Assembly (NCBI GenBank): GCA_039199225.1
Contig: JBCCSZ010000062.1
Location: 1-28,363 of the forward strand
Direction: 5' to 3'
Source of the DNA: JBCCSZ01 sp039199225
GTDB lineage: Bacteria; Bacteroidota; Bacteroidia; Chitinophagales; Saprospiraceae
DNA: 28,363 nucleotides
The notes under the pieces are model-generated. The model saw nothing but the letters and a program-made list of their open reading frames with translations, was not told the DNA's origin and searched no databases. Positions 7,916-16,012 of the stretch are shown here, in pieces; the first letter of the stretch is position 1, and every line of letters starts with the position of its first letter. The translations under genes and the position numbers were made by a program.

Positions 7916-9718
7916 TTAATTTACCTCAAATTGCAACTTGGCCAAGCTGCTGTATGCTCCGTTTTCCCGCTCTGACAGCTCGTTGTGTGTTCCTTTCTCG
8001 ATGATCCGCCCTTGGTCGATGACATAGATGCAATCGACATCGCGGATGGTGGCCAGTCGATGCGCAATGATGATGGAGGTTCGCCCTTCCATAAGGGTAT
8101 TCAATGCACCTTGAACAATTTTTTCTGACTCAGCATCCAGTGCAGAGGTTGCTTCATCCAAGATCAAGATGGCAGGGTCGCGCAGGATCGCACGGGCAAT
8201 GGCAATTCGCTGGCGTTGGCCACCACTGAGTTTGATGCCTCGCTCGCCAACGATGGTATCCAGCCCTTCTGGAAAGCCAGAGATAAACTCCCAGGCATTG
8301 GCCTTCTTGGCGGCCTCAATCAAGGCGGCATCGGAGGCGTCCGGATCGCCATAAAGGATGTTTTCGCGGATGGTTCCGCCAAAAAGGATGACTTCTTGCG
8401 GCACAACGGCCAAGTGATTGCGATAATCACTGATTTCAAAGTCAAAAATACTTTTTCCATCCACCAGAATATCTCCTCCTTGAAGTTCGTAAAAGCGCAT
8501 CAACAACTGGACAATGGTTGACTTCCCTGCCCCACTAGCCCCAACCAAGGCGACTTTGCTGCCCGCCTCAATGTCCAAGTCTAGGCCCTTCAAAATGGGA
8601 ATATCGTCTCGGGTAGGATAGGTGAAATGAACATCGACATATTGAACATGGCCTTTCAAGGAAGTGGCGGATACGGCCGTCGGTTTATCTGGCACCAGCT
8701 CACTTTCTGCATTCAGAATTTCCCGTACCCGCTCGGTTGCTCCGACAGCACTCAGCAGCTGGGTGTAGAAGCTTCCCAACCCGGCAATGGCCGCCCCTAT
8801 GATGGCAGTGTAAGCCACAAAGGAAATCAACAAACCGGCCGTAATTTCATCGCGTTGAAGCATATTGGCTCCTTCCCAGATGATGAAAAATAGAGCGCCA
8901 AAGAGTATAGATACAATGAAAACCGAGAACCAAGCACGCCCTTGGGCAAAGCGAATGGCCCGGCGCACCATTACGCCAATGGATACATCATAACGAGCCA
9001 CTTCAAACCATTCATTTGTGAAGGACTTGACGATTTGTATGGATTGCAGGGATTCATCGAGGATGACATTGGAATCGGCCATGGCGTCCTGCCGCTCACG
9101 GGATAGGCGTCGAATTCGGCGACCAAAAATCATGGCTCCTACGACCACTAGGGGAAAGGTTCCCAACATAATCAGCGCTAGACGAGGGGTTGTAATCGCC
9201 AGAAAAATAACCCCTGTGAGGATGATGATAATTTGCCGGAGAAATTCTGCCAACACAATCGAAAAAGCGTTGTAGAGCTTTTCGACATCGGCGGTCAGAC
9301 GGCTGATCAACTCTCCTACCCTGTTTTGCTCAAAGAATGCGATGGGAAGACTGACCATTTTTTCATACAACGCCCGCCGAACATCTGCAATGCCTTTCTC
9401 ACTAGCATGTGCAAAAAGCATCACCCTGGAGTAGGATACCAGCCCTTGAATCAACAAAACCGCCAAGAGTAACCATCCAACATCCTTTAAAGTCCAACCA
9501 AATTCAGACTCTCCTTGTGCAATGTCTACCATCTGGCCAGCCATATATGGAAAGACCATGAATACGAGGCTGGAGATAAACAATAATAGGAGTCCAATGA
9601 TGATCTGCCCTCGATAAGGCTTCACAAAAACAAATATCTTCATAGCCTCCCGGAATTGTTCCCGGTTGACTTTAGGCCGTGGTTCGCCATTATCAGAAAA
9701 TCTAGATCTTCTCGCCAT
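7916..9718 (-). CDS. ABC exporter, fused permease-ATPase (MsbA/LmrA type)
   Basis: 600 residues. The N-terminal transmembrane domain (about 25-325) has six helices, followed by a nucleotide-binding domain (about 355-600). Seen motifs: Walker A GASGAGKST (393-401), Q-loop VVPQE (438-442), signature LSGGQ (497-501), Walker B ILILDE (517-522), D-loop SALD and switch H553 in IIAHRLAT. It is a half-transporter that works as a homodimer, or as a heterodimer if a partner exists. Members export lipids, lipid A precursors, peptides or drugs; the sequence does not say which. Its promoter at 9726-9755 puts the likely RNA start within a few nucleotides of the ATG. The small membrane protein follows in the same direction. 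Confidence 0.93.
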   Translation of the reverse strand: MARRSRFSDNGEPRPKVNREQFREAMKIFVFVKPYRGQIIIGLLLLFISSLVFMVFPYMAGQMVDIAQGESEFGWTLKDVGWLLLAVLLIQGLVSYSRVMLFAHASEKGIADVRRALYEKMVSLPIAFFEQNRVGELISRLTADVEKLYNAFSIVLAEFLRQIIIILTGVIFLAITTPRLALIMLGTFPLVVVGAMIFGRRIRRLSRERQDAMADSNVILDESLQSIQIVKSFTNEWFEVARYDVSIGVMVRRAIRFAQGRAWFSVFIVSILFGALFFIIWEGANMLQRDEITAGLLISFVAYTAIIGAAIAGLGSFYTQLLSAVGATERVREILNAESELVPDKPTAVSATSLKGHVQYVDVHFTYPTRDDIPILKGLDLDIEAGSKVALVGASGAGKSTIVQLLMRFYELQGGDILVDGKSIFDFEISDYRNHLAVVPQEVILFGGTIRENILYGDPDASDAALIEAAKKANAWEFISGFPEGLDTIVGERGIKLSGGQRQRIAIARAILRDPAILILDEATSALDAESEKIVQGALNTLMEGRTSIIIAHRLATIRDVDCIYVIDQGRIIEKGTHNELSERENGAYSSLAKLQFEVN

Positions 9719-9725
9719 AAGAATG

Positions 9726-9755
9726 CAAAGGTAAAGAATTACCCAGTGGAAACAA
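9726..9755 (-). promoter_or_regulatory. Bacteroidota-type promoter for the ABC exporter (near-leaderless)
   Basis: On the minus strand TTG (9755-9753) is followed after 19 nt by TACCTTTG (9733-9726), a perfect fit to the Bacteroidota housekeeping promoter (TTG, about 19 nt, TAnnTTTG). The -7 element ends only 7 nt before the ATG at 9718, so the transcript should have almost no 5' leader. Confidence 0.65.
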
Positions 9756-9788
9756 TCAGTATTGTGTCAAGGTTTTGTAGCCTATAGC

Positions 9789-10349
9789 TCAGAAGAGGAT
9801 TTCTCGGGCTTGGAAAGCTTGCTCAAGGGCGCGGAAGTGAATGAGGTCGTCTTTTCCAATGAGCTCCCGATGGCGGTATTTTTGCCCACTGGGCGTGTGA
9901 TAGACTTCTATTTGGGAGGTGTTGAGATCAACCAGCCAATATTCTGGGATGCCAGCCTCTGCGTAAATCGGGAGTTTGACGGTTCTGTCGTATTCGGCAG
10001 AGGTATCGGACACTTCTATGGTGAGGAAAATATCTGGTGGAGCAGGATGTTGATTGACATAGTGGTGGGCCGCTGGATGTAAAATGGCAAGATCGGGCTC
10101 TGGCATGGAAGCTTCGCTCAAATAAATGGGGTTTTGTACGCTGAGAATGACTTTTTTCTCAAATACCATCTTTGAAAACAAGGTGGTCAACAGCCGGATA
10201 CAAGCCGCATGTCGGCTTCCACTAGGACTCATAGTAAGGATTTCGCCATTGATCAACTCCACCTGGTCGTTCTCCGTAAGGATACCGTGCTCGTACATAC
10301 TTTGGTACAAGCTCGTTGTCATTTTCCAGCGGTTGATCTGTGTGGTCAT
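9789..10349 (-). CDS. Uma2-family (DUF820) PD-(D/E)XK nuclease-like protein, copy A
   Basis: 186 residues, third in transcription order of three tandem paralogues. The first ~49 residues (MTTQINRWKMTTSLYQSMYE through SPSGSRHAA) are identical to copy C. The Uma2 core follows: MPEPDLAIL (acidic PD residue), IFLTIEVSDTS (E of the PD-(D/E)XK-like core), then DRTVKLPIYAEAGIPEYWLVD, the family hallmark with conserved K, Y, GIPEYW and D. The C-terminus (ALEQAFQAREILF) differs from copies B and C. Uma2 proteins have a restriction-endonuclease-like fold and often occur in many copies in cyanobacteria and other multicellular or filamentous bacteria; their role is not established. The 15-nt gap to copy B implies one transcript. 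Confidence 0.85.
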   Translation of the reverse strand: MTTQINRWKMTTSLYQSMYEHGILTENDQVELINGEILTMSPSGSRHAACIRLLTTLFSKMVFEKKVILSVQNPIYLSEASMPEPDLAILHPAAHHYVNQHPAPPDIFLTIEVSDTSAEYDRTVKLPIYAEAGIPEYWLVDLNTSQIEVYHTPSGQKYRHRELIGKDDLIHFRALEQAFQAREILF

Positions 10350-10364
10350 TTGGATAAAAGGAAT

Positions 10365-10928
10365 TCAGTATTCAATAAATATATCCGTGGCATTCAAAGA
10401 CAGGTCGAATACTCGAAAATGGAGTTGGTCCTCTTTTCCAATTAATTCCCGATGGCGGTATTTTTGCCCGTTGGGCGTGTGATAGACTTCTATTTGAGAG
10501 GCGTTGAGATCAACCAGCCAATATTCTGGAATGCAAGCCTTTGCGTAAATCGGGAGTTTGACGGTTCTGTCGTATTCGGCAGAGGTATCGGACACCTCGA
10601 TGGCAAGGTAGATGTCGTTTGCCCCAGGATACTCGTTGACATAATAATCTGCTCTGTGGCGCAGCACTACCACGTCGGGCTCCGGCATGGCATCCTCTCC
10701 TAGTTTAACGGGGTCTTGAATGCCAATAATTGCTTTTTCGCTTAGCTGGCGAGATAGTAATGCGTTCAGTTTTTTAATACAAGCCGCATGTCGGCTTCCA
10801 CTGGGGCTCCTAGTAAGGATTTCACCATTGATCAATTCCACCTGATCATTTTCCGTCAGGATACCGTGCTCGTACATGCTTTGGTACAAGCTCGTCGTCA
10901 TTTTCCAGCGGTTGATCTGTGTGGTCAT
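10365..10928 (-). CDS. Uma2-family (DUF820) protein, copy B (diverging)
   Basis: 187 residues, middle of the three-gene array. It shares the head, the tail (VFDLSLNATDIFIEY) and the core (MPEPDVVVLRHRADYYVNE, IYLAIEVSDTS) with copy C. It has changes at positions that are the same in A and C: LTRSPSG instead of LTMSPSG, and AKACIPEYW instead of AEAGIPEYW. The last removes the Gly of the family's GIPEYW hallmark and swaps Glu for Lys, which suggests relaxed selection. The predicted acidic residues (EPD, IEV) are still there. Its middle segment (KKLNALLSRQLSEKAIIGIQ) is unlike those of A and C. Stop codon TGA; 15-nt gaps on both sides of the same length. Confidence 0.83.
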   Translation of the reverse strand: MTTQINRWKMTTSLYQSMYEHGILTENDQVELINGEILTRSPSGSRHAACIKKLNALLSRQLSEKAIIGIQDPVKLGEDAMPEPDVVVLRHRADYYVNEYPGANDIYLAIEVSDTSAEYDRTVKLPIYAKACIPEYWLVDLNASQIEVYHTPNGQKYRHRELIGKEDQLHFRVFDLSLNATDIFIEY

Positions 10929-10943
10929 TTGGACAAAAGGAAT

Positions 10944-11507
10944 TTAGTATTCAATAAATATATCCGTGGCATTCAAAGACAGGTCGAATGCTCGAAAATG
11001 GAGTTGGTCCTCTTTTCCAATTAATTCCCGATGGCGGTATTTTTGCCCGTTGGGCGTGTGATAGACTTCTATTTGGGAGGCGTTGAGATCAACCAGCCAA
11101 TATTCTGGAATGCCAGCCTCTGCGTAGATCGGTAGTTTGACGGTTCTGTCGTATTCGGCAGAGGTATCCGACACTTCGATGGCAAGGTAGATGTCGTTTG
11201 CCCCAGGATGCTCATTGACATAATAATCTGCTCTGTGCCGCAGCACCACCACGTCGGGCTCCGGCATGGATTGGTCTCCTAGATGAATGGGGCTTTGAAC
11301 CCTTATGATGGCATTTTCAGGAAACGCCCTATTCAGTAAACGATTCAATCGGTCGATGACAGCCGCATGTCGGCTTCCACTAGGACTCATAGTAAGGATT
11401 TCGCCATTGATCAACTCCACCTGGTCATTCTCCGTCAGGATACCATGCTCGTACATGCTTTGGTACAAGCTCGTCGTCATTTTCCAGCGGTTGATCTGTG
11501 TGGTCAT
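10944..11507 (-). CDS. Uma2-family (DUF820) PD-(D/E)XK nuclease-like protein, copy C
   Basis: 187 residues and the first gene of the array, directly behind a strong promoter. Family elements: N-terminal helix region (MTTSLYQSMYEHGILTENDQ), VELINGEILTMSPSG, MPEPDVVVLRHRADYYVNEH, IYLAIEVSDTSAEYDRTVKL, PIYAEAGIPEYWLVDLNASQ and VYHTPNGQKYRHRE. All hallmark residues are present. A start at the second Met (residue 10) is possible, but the preceding MTTQINRWK is kept in all three copies, which favours the longer form. The protein should be cytoplasmic. Nuclease activity on DNA is suggested by fold only. Confidence 0.86.
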   Translation of the reverse strand: MTTQINRWKMTTSLYQSMYEHGILTENDQVELINGEILTMSPSGSRHAAVIDRLNRLLNRAFPENAIIRVQSPIHLGDQSMPEPDVVVLRHRADYYVNEHPGANDIYLAIEVSDTSAEYDRTVKLPIYAEAGIPEYWLVDLNASQIEVYHTPNGQKYRHRELIGKEDQLHFRAFDLSLNATDIFIEY

Positions 11508-11529
11508 TTGAAAAAGTATTGGACCTTTT

Positions 11530-11560
11530 CAAAGATACAGAATGTCCCAGAGATACGCAA
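11530..11560 (-). promoter_or_regulatory. Bacteroidota-type promoter for the Uma2 array
   Basis: On the minus strand TTG (11560-11558) is followed after 20 nt by TATCTTTG (11537-11530), a perfect TAnnTTTG element. It lies 22 nt before the ATG of copy C and begins right after the stop codon of the preceding gene. No such element is seen in the two 15-nt gaps inside the array, so all three copies should depend on it. Confidence 0.65.
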
Positions 11561-12700
11561 TCAGCTTGAATGATCGCTGATCAACAGCCATTTGCCATCG
11601 ATTTTTTGCATCAATACAGAAAACCAACCTTGTAGCAGCTTCTCCCGGCCCTCGTAGCGCAGATTGAAGCGACCAACCACGTAATAATATTCATCACTCA
11701 ACTTCTTGAAGCGAAACTCGTCAAAGTGAAGTTGCCCCATTTTGTCAACGGGAAAACCCTGTTGGTATTTCTTGAGAATGTTATCGTATCCCAAGGTAAC
11801 ACCTCTGCGAGACACCGTCATAATGCTATCGGAATGCTCGTAGGCTTTCATATAACAAACCAAATCTCCCTTATTCCAGCAGCGCCTTTGCTCTTCAAAG
11901 TTTTCCAGAATACCACGGCGATCAGCCATATCTACATTGAACCGTCGGGGATTGAAAACATCAGGGGAAATGCTGGGATTGGTCTGTATATCAAAATAGC
12001 GCTCGGTTTGGATGCGTTTTCCATCTTTGTAAAAATCCACAAAATTCTCTATCCAATGGCCATCGTATTGCTGAAAGCTGTCATAGCGCACATCCAACAA
12101 GGCACCACTTTTCAGATAACTGAAGCGGCGACACAGATAAAAGTGCTCTCTATCCATCCATATTTGAGGTACACTTAGGTCGTTTTCTGCAGCCCCAATG
12201 ATGTAAATCGGACGCCCTTCATAAGTTGATTTTGTAAAAACATCCGGATCGATTTGCATCCTCCGCAGGCGGCTGAGGGTACTATCAGTCGCATAATGCA
12301 AATAGGCCCCCTTCATCAACATAAAATCGACAGGTCCAACAGTTGTCCGAACCAATTCGTGCTTTCGGAACGCAAACGAACTGTCGCGGGTGTAAATATT
12401 GGTATTACCATTGGCAGGATCACCAAAATCAATACGGAAATTGCCGGGATAGTGAACAGACTCTAGCCATATAGTGGTATCCCGGACTTTTCCGCTTTCA
12501 TCATATCGAATTGTCTCTTGCTTGAATGTGAGTGTCTTCAAGTGGTTTTCTGCCCGGTGAACCTTCAAAAATTCAATCAGTGATCGGGTCGATTTGATGT
12601 CATCCAAGAAAACATCGCCGGGCGTATGTTCAGCACTCGAGCTGGCCTGTAAAATGGTAGCTCCCAAAAGGCAAATAACAAAGGCATATTTATTCATCAT
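11561..12700 (-). CDS. Secreted LolA-like domain fused to an NTF2/DUF4440-like domain
   Basis: 379 residues with a signal peptide (MMNKYAFVICLLGATILQAS). Residues about 30-250 read as a beta-rich outer-membrane-lipoprotein-sorting-like (LolA/LolB-type) domain: FKQETIRYDESGKVRDTTIW, YPGNFRIDFGDPANGNTNIY, then IWMDREHFYLCRRFSY and WIENFVDFYKDGKRIQTERY. Residues about 262-379 look like a SnoaL/DUF4440-type NTF2-like domain: FEEQRRCWNKGDLVCYMKAY, a TLGYDNILKKYQQGF loop, then three or four beta strands ending in WFSVLMQKIDGKWLLISDHS, as is typical. Such NTF2-like domains bind small ligands or are structural. Both assignments are by pattern only. It should be periplasmic. Divergent from the M1 peptidase gene. 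Confidence 0.6.
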   Translation of the reverse strand: MMNKYAFVICLLGATILQASSSAEHTPGDVFLDDIKSTRSLIEFLKVHRAENHLKTLTFKQETIRYDESGKVRDTTIWLESVHYPGNFRIDFGDPANGNTNIYTRDSSFAFRKHELVRTTVGPVDFMLMKGAYLHYATDSTLSRLRRMQIDPDVFTKSTYEGRPIYIIGAAENDLSVPQIWMDREHFYLCRRFSYLKSGALLDVRYDSFQQYDGHWIENFVDFYKDGKRIQTERYFDIQTNPSISPDVFNPRRFNVDMADRRGILENFEEQRRCWNKGDLVCYMKAYEHSDSIMTVSRRGVTLGYDNILKKYQQGFPVDKMGQLHFDEFRFKKLSDEYYYVVGRFNLRYEGREKLLQGWFSVLMQKIDGKWLLISDHSS

Positions 12701-12826
12701 GTATCGGCATTTGAAAGCCTAAGATACAAAGTACCCAAGGAGGTTGAATAGTACATTTTGGCTTTGCAACACCAAAAAGTACTATTTCTACATAGAGTTT
12801 TGATGGACTTTTATCCAAAAGTTGAT

Positions 12827-15016
12827 ATGAGAATCAAAGTATGCCTACTCTTACTAATTTTGACGCATTTGCTATCTGCCCAAGATGGCCAATGGCAGGG
12901 TAAGTTCGAACAAATGGACGACCTTCTAGCAGCGCCCAACTCCTACCGAAACGGGGATGGTTCGCCCGGCCCAGCTTACTGGCAACAACAAGCAGACTAT
13001 AAGATCAAGGTTCGTCTGAACGATCAAGAACAAAAAATTGAAGGTGAACAAGTGGTTACTTATTACAATCGATCGCCCAACACACTGACTTATCTGTGGG
13101 TCCAACTCGACCAAAACAAACGAGCGCCCAACAACGATGACCTCCTCAGTCGGAGAAGCAGGTTGTCTGACTCCATTCCGGCCAAAAGCATCGCTTTTAC
13201 TCTCGGTACATCTAAATACGAAGGTGGTTTTAACTTACAATGGGTAAAGGATAGCAGAGGTAGGCGGCTGTCTTACGTCATCAATAAAACCATGATGCGC
13301 ATCGACCTGCGGGAAGGATTAAAGAGTGGTGAAAAGTTTGAATTTAACATGGGATGGTGGTACAACATCAACGACCGGATGTCGGAAGGAGGGCGCAGCG
13401 GCTACGAATATTTTCCAGAAGATGGCAACTACGTCTACACCATCGCTCAGTTTTATCCGCGCGTAGCTGTCTACGACGATTATGAAGGTTGGCAAAACAC
13501 TCAGTTTCTTGGAAGAGGGGAATTTGCCTTGACCTTTGGCAATTTCGAGGTGGCCATCACCCTACCGGAAGATCATCTGGTAGCAGCCACGGGAGTACTT
13601 CAAAATGAGGAAAAAGTCCTCAGCAAAAAACAGTTGAACCGCTTGAAGCAAGCGCGCAAAAGCTACGACAAGCCCGTCTTCATCGTCACAGAGAAGGAAG
13701 CCATTGAAAGGGAGAAAGGACAGCCCAAAAGAAATAAGACCTGGCTGTTCAAGGCCGAAAACGTACGGGATTTTGCTTTTGCAGCCTCCCGAAAATTCAT
13801 CTGGGATGCCCAAAATGTCAAGCTCGGAGACCGAGAGGCATTGGCCATGTCCCTTTATCCCAAAGAAGGCAATCCCCTATGGGAAAAAGAATCGACCAAG
13901 GCGGTTGTCAACACTTTGAAAACTTACTCGGATTATACCTTTGATTACCCCTACCCCGTTGCGACCTCTGTACATGCGGCTGCCATCGGCATGGAGTATC
14001 CAATGATCTGCTTCAACTATGGTCGCCCCGAAAAGGATGGAAGCTACAGTGATGCTGTTAAATACCATATGATTGGGGTGGTAATTCACGAGGTGGGACA
14101 CAATTTCTTTCCGATGATTGTCAACTCGGATGAGCGCAAATGGACTTGGATGGATGAAGGACTCAATACCTTTTTAGAGTTTCGGACACAGGCCGAGCAG
14201 TACGACAATTTCCCTTTTACTGGTGGCCCGGCAGCTACCATTGTTCCATACATGAAAAGCAAAAAGGAATACATTCGGCCCATTATGACGGGCTCGGAGC
14301 AATTGATTCAATTTGGCAACAATGCCTACAACAAGCCCGCTACGGCCCTGGAAATATTGCGCGGCGTGGTATTGGGCGATGAGCTGTTTCGGGCGGCCTT
14401 CCGCACCTACGCCCAGCGGTGGGCCTTCAAGCACCCCAAGCCGTCGGATTTCTTCCGGACGATGGAGGATGCCTCCGCCACCGACCTGGATTGGTTTTGG
14501 CGCGGATGGTTTTACACCGTTGACCATGTCGACATTGCCTTGGAGGATGTGAAATACTACAAAGTTGGTCCAGCGCCCCAAAGCGCCATGCAATCGGCCG
14601 ATCCGGTTGCAGAGGAACCATCGGAGGATTTCGAAGAGGTCCACTATTTCACCATCACAGATACACCTGAAAACTATTACTGGGAGTTTCTAGCCCGGGT
14701 CGACGATCAACAGATCATCGATCAACTGTCAAATAAACACTTTTACGAACTTCATTTACGCAACAAGGGGGGATTGGTCATGCCGGTCATCCTAGAGTTT
14801 AGCTTCAAAAGCGGTAAGAAGGAGCGCATTCAAATTCCTGCCGAAATATGGCGCTACAACGAGCAAAAGGCCCACAAGGTCTTTTACTTCGACGAAGAGG
14901 TCGTTCAAATTCAGATCGACCCAGACCGCCTAACGGCCGATACCGATACAGAAAACAATTCCTTCCCGAAAAGAGAGCGGGAAAAGTCAAGATTTGAAAA
15001 GTTCAAGCAAAAGTAA
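12827..15016 (+). CDS. M1-family zinc aminopeptidase, secreted
   Basis: 729 residues from the ATG at 12827. This start is chosen because it gives a clean signal peptide (MRIKVCLLLLILTHLLSAQ); the open frame extends 69 nt upstream to a TTG, but that adds a poor leader. An N-terminal beta domain (about 35-260) precedes the catalytic domain with HEVGH (421-425) and E444 in WMDEGLN, the HExxH-x18-E zinc site of gluzincins. The family's GxMEN-type substrate loop appears as IGMEYP. A helical region follows, with a C-terminal beta domain (about 610-700). It should trim N-terminal residues from peptides in the periplasm or outside. The C-terminal tail is charged (PKREREKSRFEKFKQK). It converges on the thioesterase gene. 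Confidence 0.9.
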   Translation: MRIKVCLLLLILTHLLSAQDGQWQGKFEQMDDLLAAPNSYRNGDGSPGPAYWQQQADYKIKVRLNDQEQKIEGEQVVTYYNRSPNTLTYLWVQLDQNKRAPNNDDLLSRRSRLSDSIPAKSIAFTLGTSKYEGGFNLQWVKDSRGRRLSYVINKTMMRIDLREGLKSGEKFEFNMGWWYNINDRMSEGGRSGYEYFPEDGNYVYTIAQFYPRVAVYDDYEGWQNTQFLGRGEFALTFGNFEVAITLPEDHLVAATGVLQNEEKVLSKKQLNRLKQARKSYDKPVFIVTEKEAIEREKGQPKRNKTWLFKAENVRDFAFAASRKFIWDAQNVKLGDREALAMSLYPKEGNPLWEKESTKAVVNTLKTYSDYTFDYPYPVATSVHAAAIGMEYPMICFNYGRPEKDGSYSDAVKYHMIGVVIHEVGHNFFPMIVNSDERKWTWMDEGLNTFLEFRTQAEQYDNFPFTGGPAATIVPYMKSKKEYIRPIMTGSEQLIQFGNNAYNKPATALEILRGVVLGDELFRAAFRTYAQRWAFKHPKPSDFFRTMEDASATDLDWFWRGWFYTVDHVDIALEDVKYYKVGPAPQSAMQSADPVAEEPSEDFEEVHYFTITDTPENYYWEFLARVDDQQIIDQLSNKHFYELHLRNKGGLVMPVILEFSFKSGKKERIQIPAEIWRYNEQKAHKVFYFDEEVVQIQIDPDRLTADTDTENNSFPKREREKSRFEKFKQK

Positions 15017-15093
15017 TGGCATTAAGAGGCGCATCTATTTAATCTCAATTGCTTACTCACTTTTCAATTGCAGGCAACTATTTTAGCCAATCG

Positions 15094-15798
15094 TCAGCCT
15101 ACCGGAAGATATTGCCGGTAGGCATTTTTTAGCATACTGGCCAACGTCTGCTTGTGGCGGTGAATGAAGAAATGATCTCCTTTGAGAAGCTGAGACTGAA
15201 AGCGGTTGTGGGTGTAGTTTTTCCAATTTTCGATCTTATCGGAATCTTCCTCATCGCTACCCATAAGTGCAATGATGGGGGTATGAAGGGTAAAGCCTTT
15301 CGGATATTCAAATTCTTTTTCGACGATTTCGAAATCTGCACGAAGCACCGGCTCGAAAAAATCGAATATCTCCTTGTTTTCAAATACCTCATCCGGTACC
15401 CCGCCAAGGATTTTCAGCTCAGCTATGAATGCCTCCTGTGGCATTTTGTAACGATCTTTTTTCCGGCTGACACCCGGGCCGGCATTGCCCGTCGGGATGA
15501 AGCATACGGGCGGGTCCTGAAGCTTTTCCATCTCGCTGGTCAGTAGCAATCCCAAGGAAGCGCCCATGCTGTGACCATAAATGAGGTAAGGCGACCCATT
15601 CCGCTTTTCTTTGATCTGTCGAAAAACATCTTGTAGCGCATCGGGCTTGCTGTACAGCAGTGGCTCCTCGATTCGCCGACCGCGACCGGGCAGTTCCAAT
15701 ACGTGCGTTTCAAAAAAGGTGTTGATCTCAGGCAGTAGGAATTGGAAGGAGTAACCATTCCCTCCGGCAAAGTGTAGTAAAAATAGCTGTGGTCTCAT
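15094..15798 (-). CDS. Type II thioesterase (alpha/beta hydrolase)
   Basis: 234 residues, the normal length for type II thioesterases of NRPS/PKS systems. It opens with the family's typical LFLLHFAGGNGYSFQFLLPE. The nucleophile is S77 in GHSMGA, the acid probably D182 in GSDEED, and the base H209 in GDHFFIHRH. The GRGRRIEEP segment after LELPGRG is also characteristic. In known systems these enzymes release wrong or stalled acyl groups from carrier proteins, or hydrolyse a product thioester. No carrier protein is in this window. The gene follows the dioxygenase on the same strand after a 253-nt gap with two hairpins and its own candidate promoter, so it may be a separate unit of the same cluster. 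Its last codons (YRQYLPVG) lie in the terminator of the convergent M1 peptidase gene. Confidence 0.85.
   Translation of the reverse strand: MRPQLFLLHFAGGNGYSFQFLLPEINTFFETHVLELPGRGRRIEEPLLYSKPDALQDVFRQIKEKRNGSPYLIYGHSMGASLGLLLTSEMEKLQDPPVCFIPTGNAGPGVSRKKDRYKMPQEAFIAELKILGGVPDEVFENKEIFDFFEPVLRADFEIVEKEFEYPKGFTLHTPIIALMGSDEEDSDKIENWKNYTHNRFQSQLLKGDHFFIHRHKQTLASMLKNAYRQYLPVG
15097..15130 (+). terminator. Intrinsic terminator for the M1 peptidase gene
   Basis: A perfect 9-bp stem, GCCTACCGG (15097-15105) and CCGGTAGGC (15115-15123), with a 9-nt loop is followed by A and six T on the + strand. It is 80 nt after the peptidase stop and lies within the last codons of the convergent thioesterase gene. 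There is no T-run for the minus direction. Confidence 0.85.
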
Positions 15799-15869
15799 GG
15801 AGCATTGTCTTTTTTCGGATCAAAGGGTCCATTTAATTCAATGAAGTTATTCAAAATTAGGCGTACAAC

Positions 15870-15900
15870 CGAAGGTAAATGAACTTGTGAAGGATTTCAA
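15870..15900 (-). promoter_or_regulatory. Candidate promoter for the thioesterase gene
   Basis: On the minus strand TTTTG (its TTG at 15900-15898) is followed after 20 nt by TACCTTCG (15877-15870), one mismatch from TAnnTTTG. It is about 70 nt before the thioesterase start and downstream of the 15921-15956 hairpin, as expected if the thioesterase has its own transcript. Confidence 0.4.
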
Positions 15901-15920
15901 AATATCTACATCAAAAATAT

Positions 15921-15956
15921 TTTGGAGCGTGTCTGAAGACAACAGACCACTCCAAA
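15921..15956 (-). terminator. Imperfect hairpin between dioxygenase and thioesterase genes
   Basis: TTTGGAG (15921-15927) pairs with CTCCAAA (15950-15956), and GTCTG (15931-15935) pairs with CAGAC (15943-15947), separated by a small internal loop and closed by a 7-nt loop. In the minus direction the stem is followed by ATATTTTTG, so it could stop transcription coming from the six-gene cluster. The rest of the 15799-16051 gap shows no coding sequence. Confidence 0.45.
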
Positions 15957-16012
15957 GGTTGCCATCTACAGCCACGCTCTCAAAATGCATCATACAGATC
16001 TAGTATCGTGAA

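Noticed and set aside
9789..11507. Direct repeats of ~150 nt, considered as a CRISPR or mobile-element array
   Set aside because: The repeats are the coding ends of three Uma2 paralogues; unit length and open frames do not fit CRISPR, and no transposase or terminal repeats are seen.
12758..12826. Upstream extension of the M1 peptidase from a TTG
   Set aside because: The ATG at 12827 starts a clean signal peptide; the extension would place 23 unlikely residues before it.
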